A stretch of DNA of 64,000 nt from contig NZ_CP019791.1 in the NCBI RefSeq assembly GCF_002007645.1, positions 3,278,593-3,342,592 on the forward strand. Reading direction: 5' to 3'. Positions 1 to 8,497 of the stretch are shown one piece after another. This DNA is from Anaerohalosphaera lusitana. GTDB taxonomy: Bacteria; Planctomycetota; Phycisphaerae; Sedimentisphaerales; Anaerohalosphaeraceae. The position numbers and the translations under genes are program-made. Under the pieces are notes generated by a model. That model worked only from the letters and a program-made list of their open reading frames with translations. It had not been told where the DNA came from and did not search any database. Each line of letters begins with the position of its first letter. The stretch's first letter is position 1.

Positions 1-512
1 TTCGGCTGCCCCTTCGAGAGCCTTGGTATGTTTACGTTCATAACATCGCCCGGGCGTAAAGGCAGGAGCTTTTTGACAACAGAGGCACAGTATTCGGATA
101 TTTTGTCCATATCCATATCTTCCTCATATGCGGCACTGAGTGCGATTGCCGGGGCACCGAAGAAGGCCCCTTCCATAGCAGCAGCGACCGTACCGCTGTA
201 ATGCACGTGTATACCCACGTTCGCACCGTAATTGATCCCTGAAACAACGAGGTCCACCTTATCTTTGATGATCTCGGTCATACCCAGTTTCACGCAATCG
301 GCAGGCGAGCCTTCGATGCTGTATCCGCTGAACTTGCCGGTGAGCTCGACCTTGTCACATGTCAGGGGGATCAGACTGATGCTGTGACTTGCTCCGCTCA
401 TCACCTCGGCAGGTGCAACGACTGTTACTTCAGCAATTTCACACAAACGCTTGTATATCGCAAACAAACCAGGGGAAAATATCCCATCATCATTAGTCAG
501 CAGAATATGCAT
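1..512 (-). CDS. surE: SurE 5'-nucleotidase, partial (C-terminal end outside window)
   Basis: SurE is a metal-dependent nucleoside 5'-monophosphate phosphatase acting in nucleotide salvage and stress survival. The reading frame runs off the left edge, leaving about 170 N-terminal residues of a family usually near 250. The protein begins MHILLTNDDG, whose Asp-Asp pair is the SurE metal site. Further on are the SGINYGANVG-type metal and phosphate loop (around residues 112-120) and the segment HVHYSGTVAAAMEG, all characteristic of SurE. The start is the ATG at 510-512. The gene lies alone on this strand and points out of the window, so its downstream partner cannot be seen. The family assignment rests on these motifs and is confident. 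Confidence 0.93.
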   Translation of the reverse strand, partial: MHILLTNDDGIFSPGLFAIYKRLCEIAEVTVVAPAEVMSGASHSISLIPLTCDKVELTGKFSGYSIEGSPADCVKLGMTEIIKDKVDLVVSGINYGANVGIHVHYSGTVAAAMEGAFFGAPAIALSAAYEEDMDMDKISEYCASVVKKLLPLRPGDVMNVNIPRLSKGQP

Positions 513-721
513 TTTCTTCTTTTTCCTCAAAGCTGTCATATAAGAACCACTCCAGAAGCAAAACAGAACTCTGTTATTCAGCCCAGTCGCCAATATCCTA
601 CCATATCAGGCTGGAATCACAAGTCCCGGCTTTGAGCCGAATGCGAATTTGCTTTGCCCGTAACAATCACTTCTGCTAAAATATTCATCCTATTTAGACG
701 CGTAGCGGAAAGGAACTCACA

Positions 722-1978
722 TTGTATCAGGCGAGCAGTATAATATTATTTGTATTCAATCTACTTCTGATCTCGGCCGGTCCGATCCGGGGCGAACAAC
801 TGATTGTCAGAGAGACCATACCGCCGGTTGTAACCAGCCAGCGGGTCCAGAGTACTCCAGCTGCGACGATGAAGTGTCCGAACGGACGCACCGTGGAAGC
901 CCACATATTCTTCTGCGACACCTCGGATGCACCGGGCGATCCCAATCTGGCAACACGCCAGTACTTCGAAAATACAACCCGCAACTACATCTTCGGCACT
1001 GGCGAGAACGGCATACAGAGCTGGTTCGATTATTATTCGCACGGTAAGATACGGTTTCGCTATGTCGTACATCCTGACTGGCTGCGACTGCCCAAAACAC
1101 AGGAATACTACCTGAAGCCGCTACCGGGCAAACCAAAAAGCTGGAACTGGCCGGAATGGATCGCAGATGTTACGGACACACTGCTGGCCGCAGGTTATGA
1201 GCACACCGACACACGACTGCCGATAATCATTAATCCTCCAAACTCCAGCAAAGTATTTATGGGCGGCGGTGCTATACATGCCCTCAAGGTCAATGCCCCT
1301 AATGCCAGGTTTCTGCATCTCGGCGGCGGCATTTATCTCGATGATTCAGATCGTTACGCTTATCTGCGAAATGAAGGCGTTGTCATACATGAGATAGGAC
1401 ACTTCCTGGGGCTACCGGACCTCTATAACGGCACACGAGGTTTCAACTCATGGGACATGATGGGCGGTGCATATGACGCGGCCGGCTTTTGCGGATGGCA
1501 CCTTCATTGCCTTGACTGGCTCGATAAAAGCCGCAAACGGTACGTCGTATCGACCGGGTCGAAACCGCAGACAATGACACTCACGGCCCTGTCAAAGGGT
1601 GAGGGCGTGTTTATGATGGTGATCCCCGATAATCCAGCAAAACCTGAACAGCTTCGCTCGCCCTGGATCATCGAACTCAATCAGCCTGTTCTCGAACGCG
1701 AAAAGAATAATGGCGGCCCTGACAAACACATCCTACTCCCCGAAGCAACGGGCGTGCTCGTCTACCGCCTCGAACCCGACAAGAATCCGGTTCTGCAGTC
1801 CTACTTCCGCGAAATACCCCAGGACAAAACAAAACGCAAGCCAAGGCCGGACTACCTTAACAAGACTCTCTATGGGCCTGGTGATATCTTCAAAAATCCT
1901 GAGGCCCCTTTCAAAATGCGGGTACTGAGCATCAAAGACAAGACCGCCAATATAAGACTTATCATTCCTAAACCCTGA
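722..1978 (+). CDS. Secreted M6-family (immune inhibitor A-like) metalloprotease
   Basis: This is a predicted exported zinc metalloprotease of 418 residues. Residues 1-24 form a signal peptide with hydrophobic core SSIILFVFNLLLISAG. The zinc site is HEIGHFLGLPD at 223-233, the extended HExxHxxGxxD motif in which two histidines and an aspartate bind zinc and Glu224 is catalytic. A Met-turn-like SWDMMGG follows at about 243-249. This combination fits the M6 family; metzincin relatives are the main alternative. The start is TTG at 722 with AAGGA about eight bases upstream; no closer ATG suits the signal peptide. The gene stands alone, convergent with the alcohol dehydrogenase. It probably degrades external protein; the substrate is unknown. 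Confidence 0.85.
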   Translation: MYQASSIILFVFNLLLISAGPIRGEQLIVRETIPPVVTSQRVQSTPAATMKCPNGRTVEAHIFFCDTSDAPGDPNLATRQYFENTTRNYIFGTGENGIQSWFDYYSHGKIRFRYVVHPDWLRLPKTQEYYLKPLPGKPKSWNWPEWIADVTDTLLAAGYEHTDTRLPIIINPPNSSKVFMGGGAIHALKVNAPNARFLHLGGGIYLDDSDRYAYLRNEGVVIHEIGHFLGLPDLYNGTRGFNSWDMMGGAYDAAGFCGWHLHCLDWLDKSRKRYVVSTGSKPQTMTLTALSKGEGVFMMVIPDNPAKPEQLRSPWIIELNQPVLEREKNNGGPDKHILLPEATGVLVYRLEPDKNPVLQSYFREIPQDKTKRKPRPDYLNKTLYGPGDIFKNPEAPFKMRVLSIKDKTANIRLIIPKP

Positions 1979-2037
1979 CGACAGCTTCAAAGGCACTACC
2001 TATATTCAGCCTAACTGCCCTGATTGATCACGCATAC

Positions 2038-3102
2038 TCAGAACGTTATCAATGGTTTTATAATGCCATCCTCTTTTGTTTTCATCATTTCGAATGCTTT
2101 TTCAATTTCATCAAAACCGAATCGGTGGGTTGTCATAAGGGTTGGATCGACCCTGCCGTTCTGGATAAGACGCATCAATCGAGCCATGCGCTCCTTACCG
2201 CCGGGGCATAGCCCGGTCCGTATGGTTTTGTCGCTCATTCCGACACCCCAGGCCATACGGGGCAACTCAATATAATCGCCCTCGCCGTGATAGCCGATGT
2301 TGCTGATCGTACCGCCTGGTCGGGTCACTTTAACGCACCCTTCGAAGCTTACCTGCGCACCAAGAGCCTCTATCGCCGAATCTACTCCAGCCCCGTCTGT
2401 CAGTTCCATGATCTTTTCAACCGGATCCTCTCTTGTGTAGTCTACTACGACATCGGCACCGTACTTTTTGGCAAGTTCCTGCCGTTCAGGGATCGATTCT
2501 ACTGCGATAACATATCCTGCCCCCTGCAGCCGGGCGCCCGCTGTTGCCATCAGTCCAACCGGACCCTGGGCGAATACGGCAACCGTTCCGCCTATCGGTA
2601 TGTTTGCGTGCTCGGCGCCCATGAAGCCGGTAGAGAGCATATCACAGCAGTAAGCTGCCTGTTCATCAGTCAGTTCGTCCGGTATCAGCGCCAGGTTGGC
2701 CTGTGCATCATTCACGAGGAAATACTCAGCCATGTTTCCATCTTTCATGTTCGCAAATTTCCAGCCGCCCAGCATTGTCGTACACTGTGACGTGTATCCG
2801 CGCAAACAATTATCACATCGGTAGTCGGGCGTGATCGCATTTACAGCGACCCGCTGACCTTGACTGAAGCCTTCAACGGCATCACCCAGCTTCTCGATCA
2901 CGCCAACTGCTTCATGGCCGAGCGTTCGGTTGGTCTTTTCACCGATCGCGCCGCTGACCGTATGAACATCCGAAGTGCATACAAGCGCCGCAGTCGTCTT
3001 TATCAGCGCATCGTTAGGCCCCGGCTCGGGTATGTCCTTGTCAACAACGCCGACGCTTCCTATTTTCTTCATTACAAAAGCTTTCATGCTTTCCGCTGTC
3101 AT
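2038..3102 (-). CDS. Zinc-dependent NAD(P) secondary-alcohol dehydrogenase (MDR family)
   Basis: This is a 354-residue medium-chain dehydrogenase/reductase. Catalytic zinc ligands can be placed at Cys42 (VCTSD), His63-Glu64 (GHEA) and Asp154 (CCDMLSTG). Asp as third ligand, together with the segments TSDVHT, WKFANMKDG and GLCPGG, resembles the clostridial/thermoanaerobacter isopropanol and secondary-alcohol dehydrogenases. The nucleotide-binding loop is GPVGLM at about 180-185. The structural zinc lobe keeps Cys96, Cys99 and Cys107, but the first ligand position is Asp93, so that site is probably altered. The start ATG has AAAGGA seven bases upstream. It follows the cupredoxin gene on the same strand after 70 bases; co-transcription is possible. 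Exact substrate and cofactor preference cannot be read from the sequence. Confidence 0.9.
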   Translation of the reverse strand: MTAESMKAFVMKKIGSVGVVDKDIPEPGPNDALIKTTAALVCTSDVHTVSGAIGEKTNRTLGHEAVGVIEKLGDAVEGFSQGQRVAVNAITPDYRCDNCLRGYTSQCTTMLGGWKFANMKDGNMAEYFLVNDAQANLALIPDELTDEQAAYCCDMLSTGFMGAEHANIPIGGTVAVFAQGPVGLMATAGARLQGAGYVIAVESIPERQELAKKYGADVVVDYTREDPVEKIMELTDGAGVDSAIEALGAQVSFEGCVKVTRPGGTISNIGYHGEGDYIELPRMAWGVGMSDKTIRTGLCPGGKERMARLMRLIQNGRVDPTLMTTHRFGFDEIEKAFEMMKTKEDGIIKPLITF

Positions 3103-3172
3103 GCTGAAATCCTTTCTGCTCTAGTCAGCTAAAAATCTAACCATTGTATCTCACTTACAAAACATTGCTTCT

Positions 3173-3688
3173 TCACTCGATCACGACAAGCTCTCCATCC
3201 ATCTGCATGTGCCCCCTGCCGCAATAGACCGAACACTGAAACGGGTATGTTCCAGCTTCTTTCGCTGTAAGGGTCACTTCTACCGGCTTCTCAGGTTCGA
3301 GCTTTACGTCAATCCCGAACTCATTCAGTGCGAAGCCGTGCGTCACATCAACACTTGTAATCTTCAGCTTTACGTTCTCGCCCTTCTTCACTACGATGCG
3401 GCCCGGTTCAAATCTAAACTGCTTTGCTGTGACCTCAACAACCCGGACGCCGTCCTGAACCGTGCCTGATAGCTCCATACTCCCATTTTCCGCGGCTCCG
3501 TTTACGGCTACGCTGCCCCTACCCTGAGGCCCTGCCTGCTCAGCTTCGCTGCCATGCTCATGCCCGGCATGCTCTCCCTGGTCAACTACATCCTGACCAC
3601 TGTAGCGAACAACCGCAAACAGCACGATGACCATCAGTATGAATCCAACAACTGACCATGCCAGTTTGCCAACATTCTCCTGTCGCAT
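3173..3688 (-). CDS. Membrane-anchored CuA-type cupredoxin (COX2-like domain)
   Basis: A single N-terminal membrane helix (about residues 12-27) is followed by a His/Glu/Gly-rich linker and a cupredoxin fold (about 85-171) facing the periplasm. The ligand set is that of a dinuclear CuA centre: His117 (VTHGFA), then Cys152, Cys156, His160 and Met163 in CSVYCGRGHMQM, as in cytochrome oxidase subunit II and nitrous oxide reductase. No oxidase subunit I or NosZ is nearby, so the electron partner is unknown. I chose the ATG at 3688 (MRQEN), preceded by AGAAAGG, rather than the ATG 27 bases upstream, which lacks a ribosome site. It lies 59 bases downstream of the transmembrane reductase gene and may be electronically coupled to it. 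Confidence 0.85.
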   Translation of the reverse strand: MRQENVGKLAWSVVGFILMVIVLFAVVRYSGQDVVDQGEHAGHEHGSEAEQAGPQGRGSVAVNGAAENGSMELSGTVQDGVRVVEVTAKQFRFEPGRIVVKKGENVKLKITSVDVTHGFALNEFGIDVKLEPEKPVEVTLTAKEAGTYPFQCSVYCGRGHMQMDGELVVIE

Positions 3689-3747
3689 ATCTAATGCCTT
3701 TCTACCGCGATGCATGAAGCGGCGGTAAGAATTTCTTCACAAAGATA

Positions 3748-5079
3748 CTATATTGTGAACCGTTCATAGTGTATTCGTTTGTCATCCACTCGGAGCTTTC
3801 TCAGGGCAGCTATCACCTTATCCATCATTACCGGCGGCCCGCACAGAAATACATCTGCGCTTCTCAGCATGTCCTTAGAATATTTGTCGATGACCTCGGC
3901 AGTCACGTAGCCGCTCTCACCGTTCCAGTCTTCACCCGGCCGGCTCAACACATACGTAACTTCAAAATTTGCTCCCAAGCTTTCGAGCTCATCGCGAAAA
4001 ACGATGTCTTGTTCGGTTTTGACTCCCCAGATCAGCTTGACCGGCCGCTGATCACCGCTGTCCCGCAGATGACGGATCATGCTCATTATGGGCGTGATGC
4101 CTATACCGCCGGCAATGAAGAGGATCTCTTTGACATCGTGGTATGCAATGCTGAAGCGTCCGTAAGGCGCCTCGATGTTTGCCTGATCGCCCGCCTTTGT
4201 CTGTCCTATGGTGTTGGTGAAATTGCCGGATTCTTTTATCGTGGCCTGCAGCAGGTCGTCATCTTCAGGGCCTGCCGCTATTGTAAACGGGTGCTGTTCC
4301 GATTTGCGTCCGGGACGTTTGAATTTGACGAACATGAACTGCCCGGGATTGCGCCAGATCGTTCCGTCATCTTTGGGCTTGAACGTCAACGTCCAGGTGT
4401 CATGCGTGGTCTGTTTGACTTCAGTGATGTCGAACCGCCGTCTGCCCCAACGGGGTACGTAGATGTTTCTGTAAAGGTAAACTGCTGCGGTGACGCTAAA
4501 CAGACCGATCCAGTACCAGCGAACCGCAGGGATCCGCAGGTCAGGGCCTATGAAAAGGCCATGCAGGAACCCAAGCAGCACGATCAGTATCATGCCTTTG
4601 TGGATGACACGCCAGATGTTATAATCTACGCCCAACTTCAGAAACGTCAGCGAGAATGGGACTCCCACAATTGCAATCGCCAGTGCCGCCTTGCCCAGAT
4701 TAACCTGCCAGCCGGTATCCAGTCCAAATAGTCCCCAGCTCTGAAAACCCAGTGCAAGCAAAACCGGATGCGCCAGAAGCAAACACGCCGCAAAAGCTCC
4801 CATCGCCTTGTGAAAATTCATTACGCAATCCAACCCGAAAGGTCTGTCAACGCCGTGAAACCGTCCCGCAAGCAGAACCTGGAGGCAGATCAGTGAAAAA
4901 CCTGTAAGAGCCGCCGCGAATCCAATTTCTACAAGCACGGGCTCATCTCCGCCGGGCTGAAAGAAAACCGACAGTACCGCCGGACCCGCCGCGACCAGCA
5001 TGTAAACTGTAACCAGAACCACTGCCCAAAAACGCGAGTCCAACCAGCCCAGCCTATATCTGTAGTCCGTCGTTTGCAT
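3748..5079 (-). CDS. Ferric-reductase-like transmembrane haem/FAD/NAD oxidoreductase
   Basis: This 443-residue protein combines about six membrane helices (residues 18-205) with a cytosolic ferredoxin-NADP reductase-type module. Two histidine pairs spaced as in bis-haem ferric reductases are visible: His90/His104 and His160/His173. The FAD motif HPFTIA is at 263-268, the nucleotide motif GGIGITP at 324-330, and a C-terminal CGPPVMM completes the NAD(P) domain. It should carry electrons from NAD(P)H through FAD and haem across the membrane to iron, copper or oxygen. The start is the ATG at 5079 with GGAG six bases upstream; an in-frame TTG four codons earlier overlaps that site and is unlikely. 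The next gene downstream is the CuA cupredoxin. Confidence 0.87.
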   Translation of the reverse strand: MQTTDYRYRLGWLDSRFWAVVLVTVYMLVAAGPAVLSVFFQPGGDEPVLVEIGFAAALTGFSLICLQVLLAGRFHGVDRPFGLDCVMNFHKAMGAFAACLLLAHPVLLALGFQSWGLFGLDTGWQVNLGKAALAIAIVGVPFSLTFLKLGVDYNIWRVIHKGMILIVLLGFLHGLFIGPDLRIPAVRWYWIGLFSVTAAVYLYRNIYVPRWGRRRFDITEVKQTTHDTWTLTFKPKDDGTIWRNPGQFMFVKFKRPGRKSEQHPFTIAAGPEDDDLLQATIKESGNFTNTIGQTKAGDQANIEAPYGRFSIAYHDVKEILFIAGGIGITPIMSMIRHLRDSGDQRPVKLIWGVKTEQDIVFRDELESLGANFEVTYVLSRPGEDWNGESGYVTAEVIDKYSKDMLRSADVFLCGPPVMMDKVIAALRKLRVDDKRIHYERFTI

Positions 5080-5277
5080 ATTGATCTCCAAAAAAACAAC
5101 ACTTCCCCCAACCTATCGATTTAACCTAAAGGCAAGCCGCACCACCCGCAATAAGCACCTCACCCATTTCCACCAAGCAAATCCCCTAAAAAGCTGTGGG
5201 CTATTGCGTTGTCAGTTGCAAATGGACAGTAGCTCCGTACAGTGATAGTCGAGTTTTAGAAACAGCGATGAATGCCG

Positions 5278-6102
5278 TCACCATTGCTCATTCGCTGCCT
5301 CTCCTACTTCCTGTGTCCAGCTCCGGCCGTTTTTTTCGAACTCCGCTTTGTTTGTACTGATGCTTTTTACGGTTACTCCGCGGAGCTCGTCACCTTCTCG
5401 AACCAGCTCGTCGCCGATCATCATCACGCATTCACCGTATTCATTGTAGGCGATAGCATTGATAACGCTCGGTCTTTGTTCTCCGGGTTCGGCCTCGATC
5501 TGGCGTATAATACCTTGGACCTGCTCCTTCATTCGCTTTTCCCAGGCGTCCACCCTGCTGACAGCTTCAACCATCTTTCCCTCAAGCTGATTTGCCTGCT
5601 CGATCTTGTCAGCAACCCTGGCCACCAGCTTAACAGCGAACGGGTCAACGACATCGTCACCGCTGACATATTTCTCTATCACCGGCACCAGCAGATGTCC
5701 CGCTGTGAGCCGTTCGTCCAGCAGGCCGGTGGCTGAGGCGAAATACCTGTCAGCACGCATTGCCCTGTCAACGTCAGACACGTCAGCGACATTGCGCACC
5801 ATCAGGCCGAGCAGATCACGATCGTTCATCGAGAGCCCTTCCAGCCGATCTTCAAATCGTTCAAGAAAAACACCAAGCTCGCGGCGGGCCGATGCCGCTG
5901 CACGGTCATATTTCACTCGTAGAGACTCTCGCCTGGATTTAGCGAGTCGCTCAATATCAACAAGGCGGTCCTCCTGCAGCGCAACACGTTCATCGACGCT
6001 CAGTTCAAATACACCGTTCTCTAAATCGCTGCCATTTTCAGCCAGACAAACACCAGTCATACAAACAGCACACAACACAATACAGACCCCGCGGATAGAC
6101 AT
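5278..6102 (-). CDS. Secreted coiled-coil protein with C-terminal GspB/PilP-like domain
   Basis: A predicted exported protein of 274 residues with signal peptide 1-21 (core VCIVLCAVCMTGVCLA). Residues 35-205 are highly charged and helical, likely coiled coil. The C-terminus (about 213-268) has the pattern INAIAYN, then LVREGDELRG at 233-242, then VTVKSI. This resembles the small beta domain at the C-termini of the two PilP-like proteins at 37 kb and 55 kb, and the GspB/PilP family generally. The ATG start is preceded by AAGGGGG. No transport or pilus genes adjoin it, so a role as an assembly or anchoring factor for an envelope machine is only inference. The domain comparison was made by eye. 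Confidence 0.65.
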   Translation of the reverse strand: MSIRGVCIVLCAVCMTGVCLAENGSDLENGVFELSVDERVALQEDRLVDIERLAKSRRESLRVKYDRAAASARRELGVFLERFEDRLEGLSMNDRDLLGLMVRNVADVSDVDRAMRADRYFASATGLLDERLTAGHLLVPVIEKYVSGDDVVDPFAVKLVARVADKIEQANQLEGKMVEAVSRVDAWEKRMKEQVQGIIRQIEAEPGEQRPSVINAIAYNEYGECVMMIGDELVREGDELRGVTVKSISTNKAEFEKNGRSWTQEVGEAANEQW

Positions 6103-6253
6103 GGTTACCCCCTTTTTGCAAATTAAAAAACCGCATTTTTACCCACTATGATAACATGACATCACCACTTAACCATCAGGCCTGATTTTGATATTCGGAT
6201 AAGACAATGCCCTACGGCGGGGAAGTAGAACACTCAAGAATAAGTCTTTTCCA

Positions 6254-6282
6254 TTGACAAGTCAGGCTCATTACGAAAGAAT
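6254..6282 (+). promoter_or_regulatory. Sigma-70-type promoter for the iron-sulfur flavoprotein gene
   Basis: A perfect TTGACA (6254-6259) is followed after 17 bases by AAGAAT (6277-6282, four of six consensus positions). It points at the gene beginning at 6319. A short inverted repeat, AAGGAC...GTCCTT, lies between them at 6285-6304. Confidence 0.5.
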
Positions 6283-6318
6283 CAAGGACAGCAAATGGTC
6301 CTTAAGACGAGGTAAGAC

Positions 6319-6894
6319 ATGAAAGTACTGGGAATCAACGGGAGCCCGCGAAAAGGCGGAAATACAGAAATAATGATGCGCAAGGTTTTTGAACCTTTGG
6401 AAAAGGCCGGCATTGATACTGAGCTGGTACAGATAGGCGGCAAGCCTATGCGCGGATGCACTGCATGCGGCAAGTGCCGGGAAATGCAGAATGGGACGTG
6501 TGTGATCACGAACGATGCCTTGAACGACATACTGGCCAAGATGCGCGAAGCAGATGGTATAGTGCTAGGAAGCCCTACTTACTTTGCAGATGTGACGGCC
6601 GAGATGAAGGCATTGATCGATCGTGCGGGGTATGTTTCGAAAAACAACGGCGGACAGCTTCAGCGGAAGGTCGGCGTTGCGGTTGCAGCAGTACGTAGGG
6701 GTGGTTCGATACATGCATTTGACAGCATGAACCACTTTTTCCAGATCAGCGGCATGTTCATCGTCGGGTCGACTTACTGGAACATGTGTTACGGCCGGGA
6801 GGTCGGTGAGGTCGAGAATGACGAAGAAGGCATAGCGAATATGGCTGATATTGGCGAATCGATGGCTTTTCTTTTGGAAAAACTGGCGAAATAG
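6319..6894 (+). CDS. Iron-sulfur flavoprotein (NADPH-dependent FMN reductase fold)
   Basis: This is a 191-residue flavodoxin-like protein. The FMN phosphate loop is GSPRKGGNT (residues 8-16) and a second flavin loop is GSPTYF. A compact cysteine cluster, Cys47, Cys50, Cys53 and Cys61, gives CX2CX2CX7C, which matches the motif that binds a [4Fe-4S] cluster in archaeal and anaerobe iron-sulfur flavoproteins. Such proteins move electrons and are linked to oxidative-stress defence or reduction of small molecules; the partner here is unknown. The ATG has GAGGT five bases upstream and a clear promoter at 6254. The gene is single and ends nine bases from the convergent phosphatase gene with no visible terminator. 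Confidence 0.88.
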   Translation: MKVLGINGSPRKGGNTEIMMRKVFEPLEKAGIDTELVQIGGKPMRGCTACGKCREMQNGTCVITNDALNDILAKMREADGIVLGSPTYFADVTAEMKALIDRAGYVSKNNGGQLQRKVGVAVAAVRRGGSIHAFDSMNHFFQISGMFIVGSTYWNMCYGREVGEVENDEEGIANMADIGESMAFLLEKLAK

Positions 6895-6903
6895 AGTACT
6901 GCA

Positions 6904-8472
6904 TCAGGGCTGTTTGTAGAAAAACGCAAGGACAGTCTGGTCATCTTTGAGATGTGTGTCTTTTGCAAATAATTCGGCGTCTGCTGTTATCTTATCTGTC
7001 AATTCGGAGAGGATTGCGAATTTATTGTTTGTGAGCAAATTCTCGAGCCTTTCCTTGCTGTAGAAATTGCCTTCGGCATCCTGGTTCTCAATAATTCCAT
7101 CTGAGACGATAAGGAAACGATCTCCGTCGGCTAGATTGGTCGATGTTTTAGACACGTCCAGGTTATCCTGTATGCCCAGTATCATGGAAGATTCACCGTC
7201 AAGCTGACGAAGAGAACCGTCGCCGCCGCTAATTATCCAGGGTACCGGATTGTGTCCGCAATTAATGTACTCAAAACAACCTGTCCTGCAATCCAGTATC
7301 GCCATAAATACCGCCGCAAAATCTCCAAGGGGTGTTGTCCGGCTTATGCTGCGATTAAGCCTGGCTGCAAGGCCCTCCAGGCTGGTAGGGTTTTCGGCCC
7401 AAGCTTCGAAAGTTGTTTTGAGAACGGCCGTGATCAGCGCGGCAGCCATGCCGTGCCCGCAAACGTCGGCAAAGAGAATCATAACTCTATCGTCGTCAAT
7501 TGGCTGAAGGTCGAAGTAATCGCCGCCAACTTCTTCAGCAGGTTTGTAGCTGCTTCGCCACTTCACCGAACCTGGAGCTGAAATTTTATCTGAATCAGGC
7601 AGAAAACACTTTTGTACATTGCTGGCGCGTTTAATGTCAGCCTGAATGCGCGATGCGTAAAATTTGAGCTTTTCATAGGCTCTGGTAAGCTGCCAGGCCT
7701 TTTCCTCGTTGTCATACTCAACACTTCCAACAACCATTAAGAATATGAATATGATCCCGTAAAGCTCCACGGCTGCCGCAGTCAAGAGCCAGAAGATGAG
7801 CCATTCGCTGTGCAGAGCAGAAATCAATATGGATGGCACCAGAACCAGCGCGACCGCGATCAGACCATATCGAGGAGCCATCTGAAAAAGGCTTCGATGA
7901 TCGCGGAACTTATTATTTCGTTTTTCCAGCCAGTGCACAAGGTGGCTGTATTTTAGAGTACAGTAGCTGTACTCTACTAAAAGATCATTTTTTTGTAGTG
8001 TAATATCTGCACAAGCATGATGGATGGGGTTGCCTTCGAGAAAAGCGACCGACGTAGGATTATTCTGGTGTTTGTTGCGGTCGGTGAGAGCCCTCTGATT
8101 TGACTTCAAGAAAACGAAAACATCCTGAACCTGGTTCATTTCCAGGCGGGGATCAAGCCTCAGATTGCGGATTCCCAGCGATAAAAGAAACTGCCAGAGA
8201 TATTTATATCGCTGCAACTGCTCACTGTTTTGAGGCCCATCGATCCATAATCTTTCAACCGAAGCGTCGTCAGCCAGGGCTATCCATATTTTGTCCTGAT
8301 TTTTACTTCGTGCCAATGCTCCAGCATCAAACTCGACCCAACGTGAAAACTCGACGATCTGATCCCAAAGTTTTGTACCCTTCAATCTCAGGCAGCTAAA
8401 CTTGTTACGAACCAAGTCGCGAAAATGGAGTGAAACAGCAGAATCGGGCGGTTTGTGATTTTCAGGTGCCAT
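6904..8472 (-). CDS. Membrane-anchored PP2C/SpoIIE-type serine phosphatase
   Basis: This is about 522 residues from the ATG at 8472. The N-terminal 190 residues are soluble and unrecognised. Two membrane helices follow at about 202-219 and 223-249, then a short coiled linker leading into an RsbU/SpoIIE phosphatase domain. Its metal motifs are GGDYFDL, DVCGHGMAAAL, SDGIIENQ and DDQT. These enzymes remove phosphate from anti-anti-sigma factors in partner-switching control of sigma factors; no anti-sigma or antagonist gene is nearby, so the target is unknown. A longer frame beginning with TTG at 8496 would abut the tmRNA 3' end and is less likely. No strong ribosome site precedes either start. 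It may be expressed by readthrough from the tmRNA promoter. Confidence 0.85.
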   Translation of the reverse strand: MAPENHKPPDSAVSLHFRDLVRNKFSCLRLKGTKLWDQIVEFSRWVEFDAGALARSKNQDKIWIALADDASVERLWIDGPQNSEQLQRYKYLWQFLLSLGIRNLRLDPRLEMNQVQDVFVFLKSNQRALTDRNKHQNNPTSVAFLEGNPIHHACADITLQKNDLLVEYSYCTLKYSHLVHWLEKRNNKFRDHRSLFQMAPRYGLIAVALVLVPSILISALHSEWLIFWLLTAAAVELYGIIFIFLMVVGSVEYDNEEKAWQLTRAYEKLKFYASRIQADIKRASNVQKCFLPDSDKISAPGSVKWRSSYKPAEEVGGDYFDLQPIDDDRVMILFADVCGHGMAAALITAVLKTTFEAWAENPTSLEGLAARLNRSISRTTPLGDFAAVFMAILDCRTGCFEYINCGHNPVPWIISGGDGSLRQLDGESSMILGIQDNLDVSKTSTNLADGDRFLIVSDGIIENQDAEGNFYSKERLENLLTNNKFAILSELTDKITADAELFAKDTHLKDDQTVLAFFYKQP

Positions 8473-8497
8473 GTATGTGATCAATCGGGAAAACAAT

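Noticed and set aside
3769-4731. Long open frame of 320 codons on the plus strand
   Set aside because: It lies opposite the transmembrane reductase gene, has no ribosome site or domain, and reads as an antisense shadow of a GC-biased gene.
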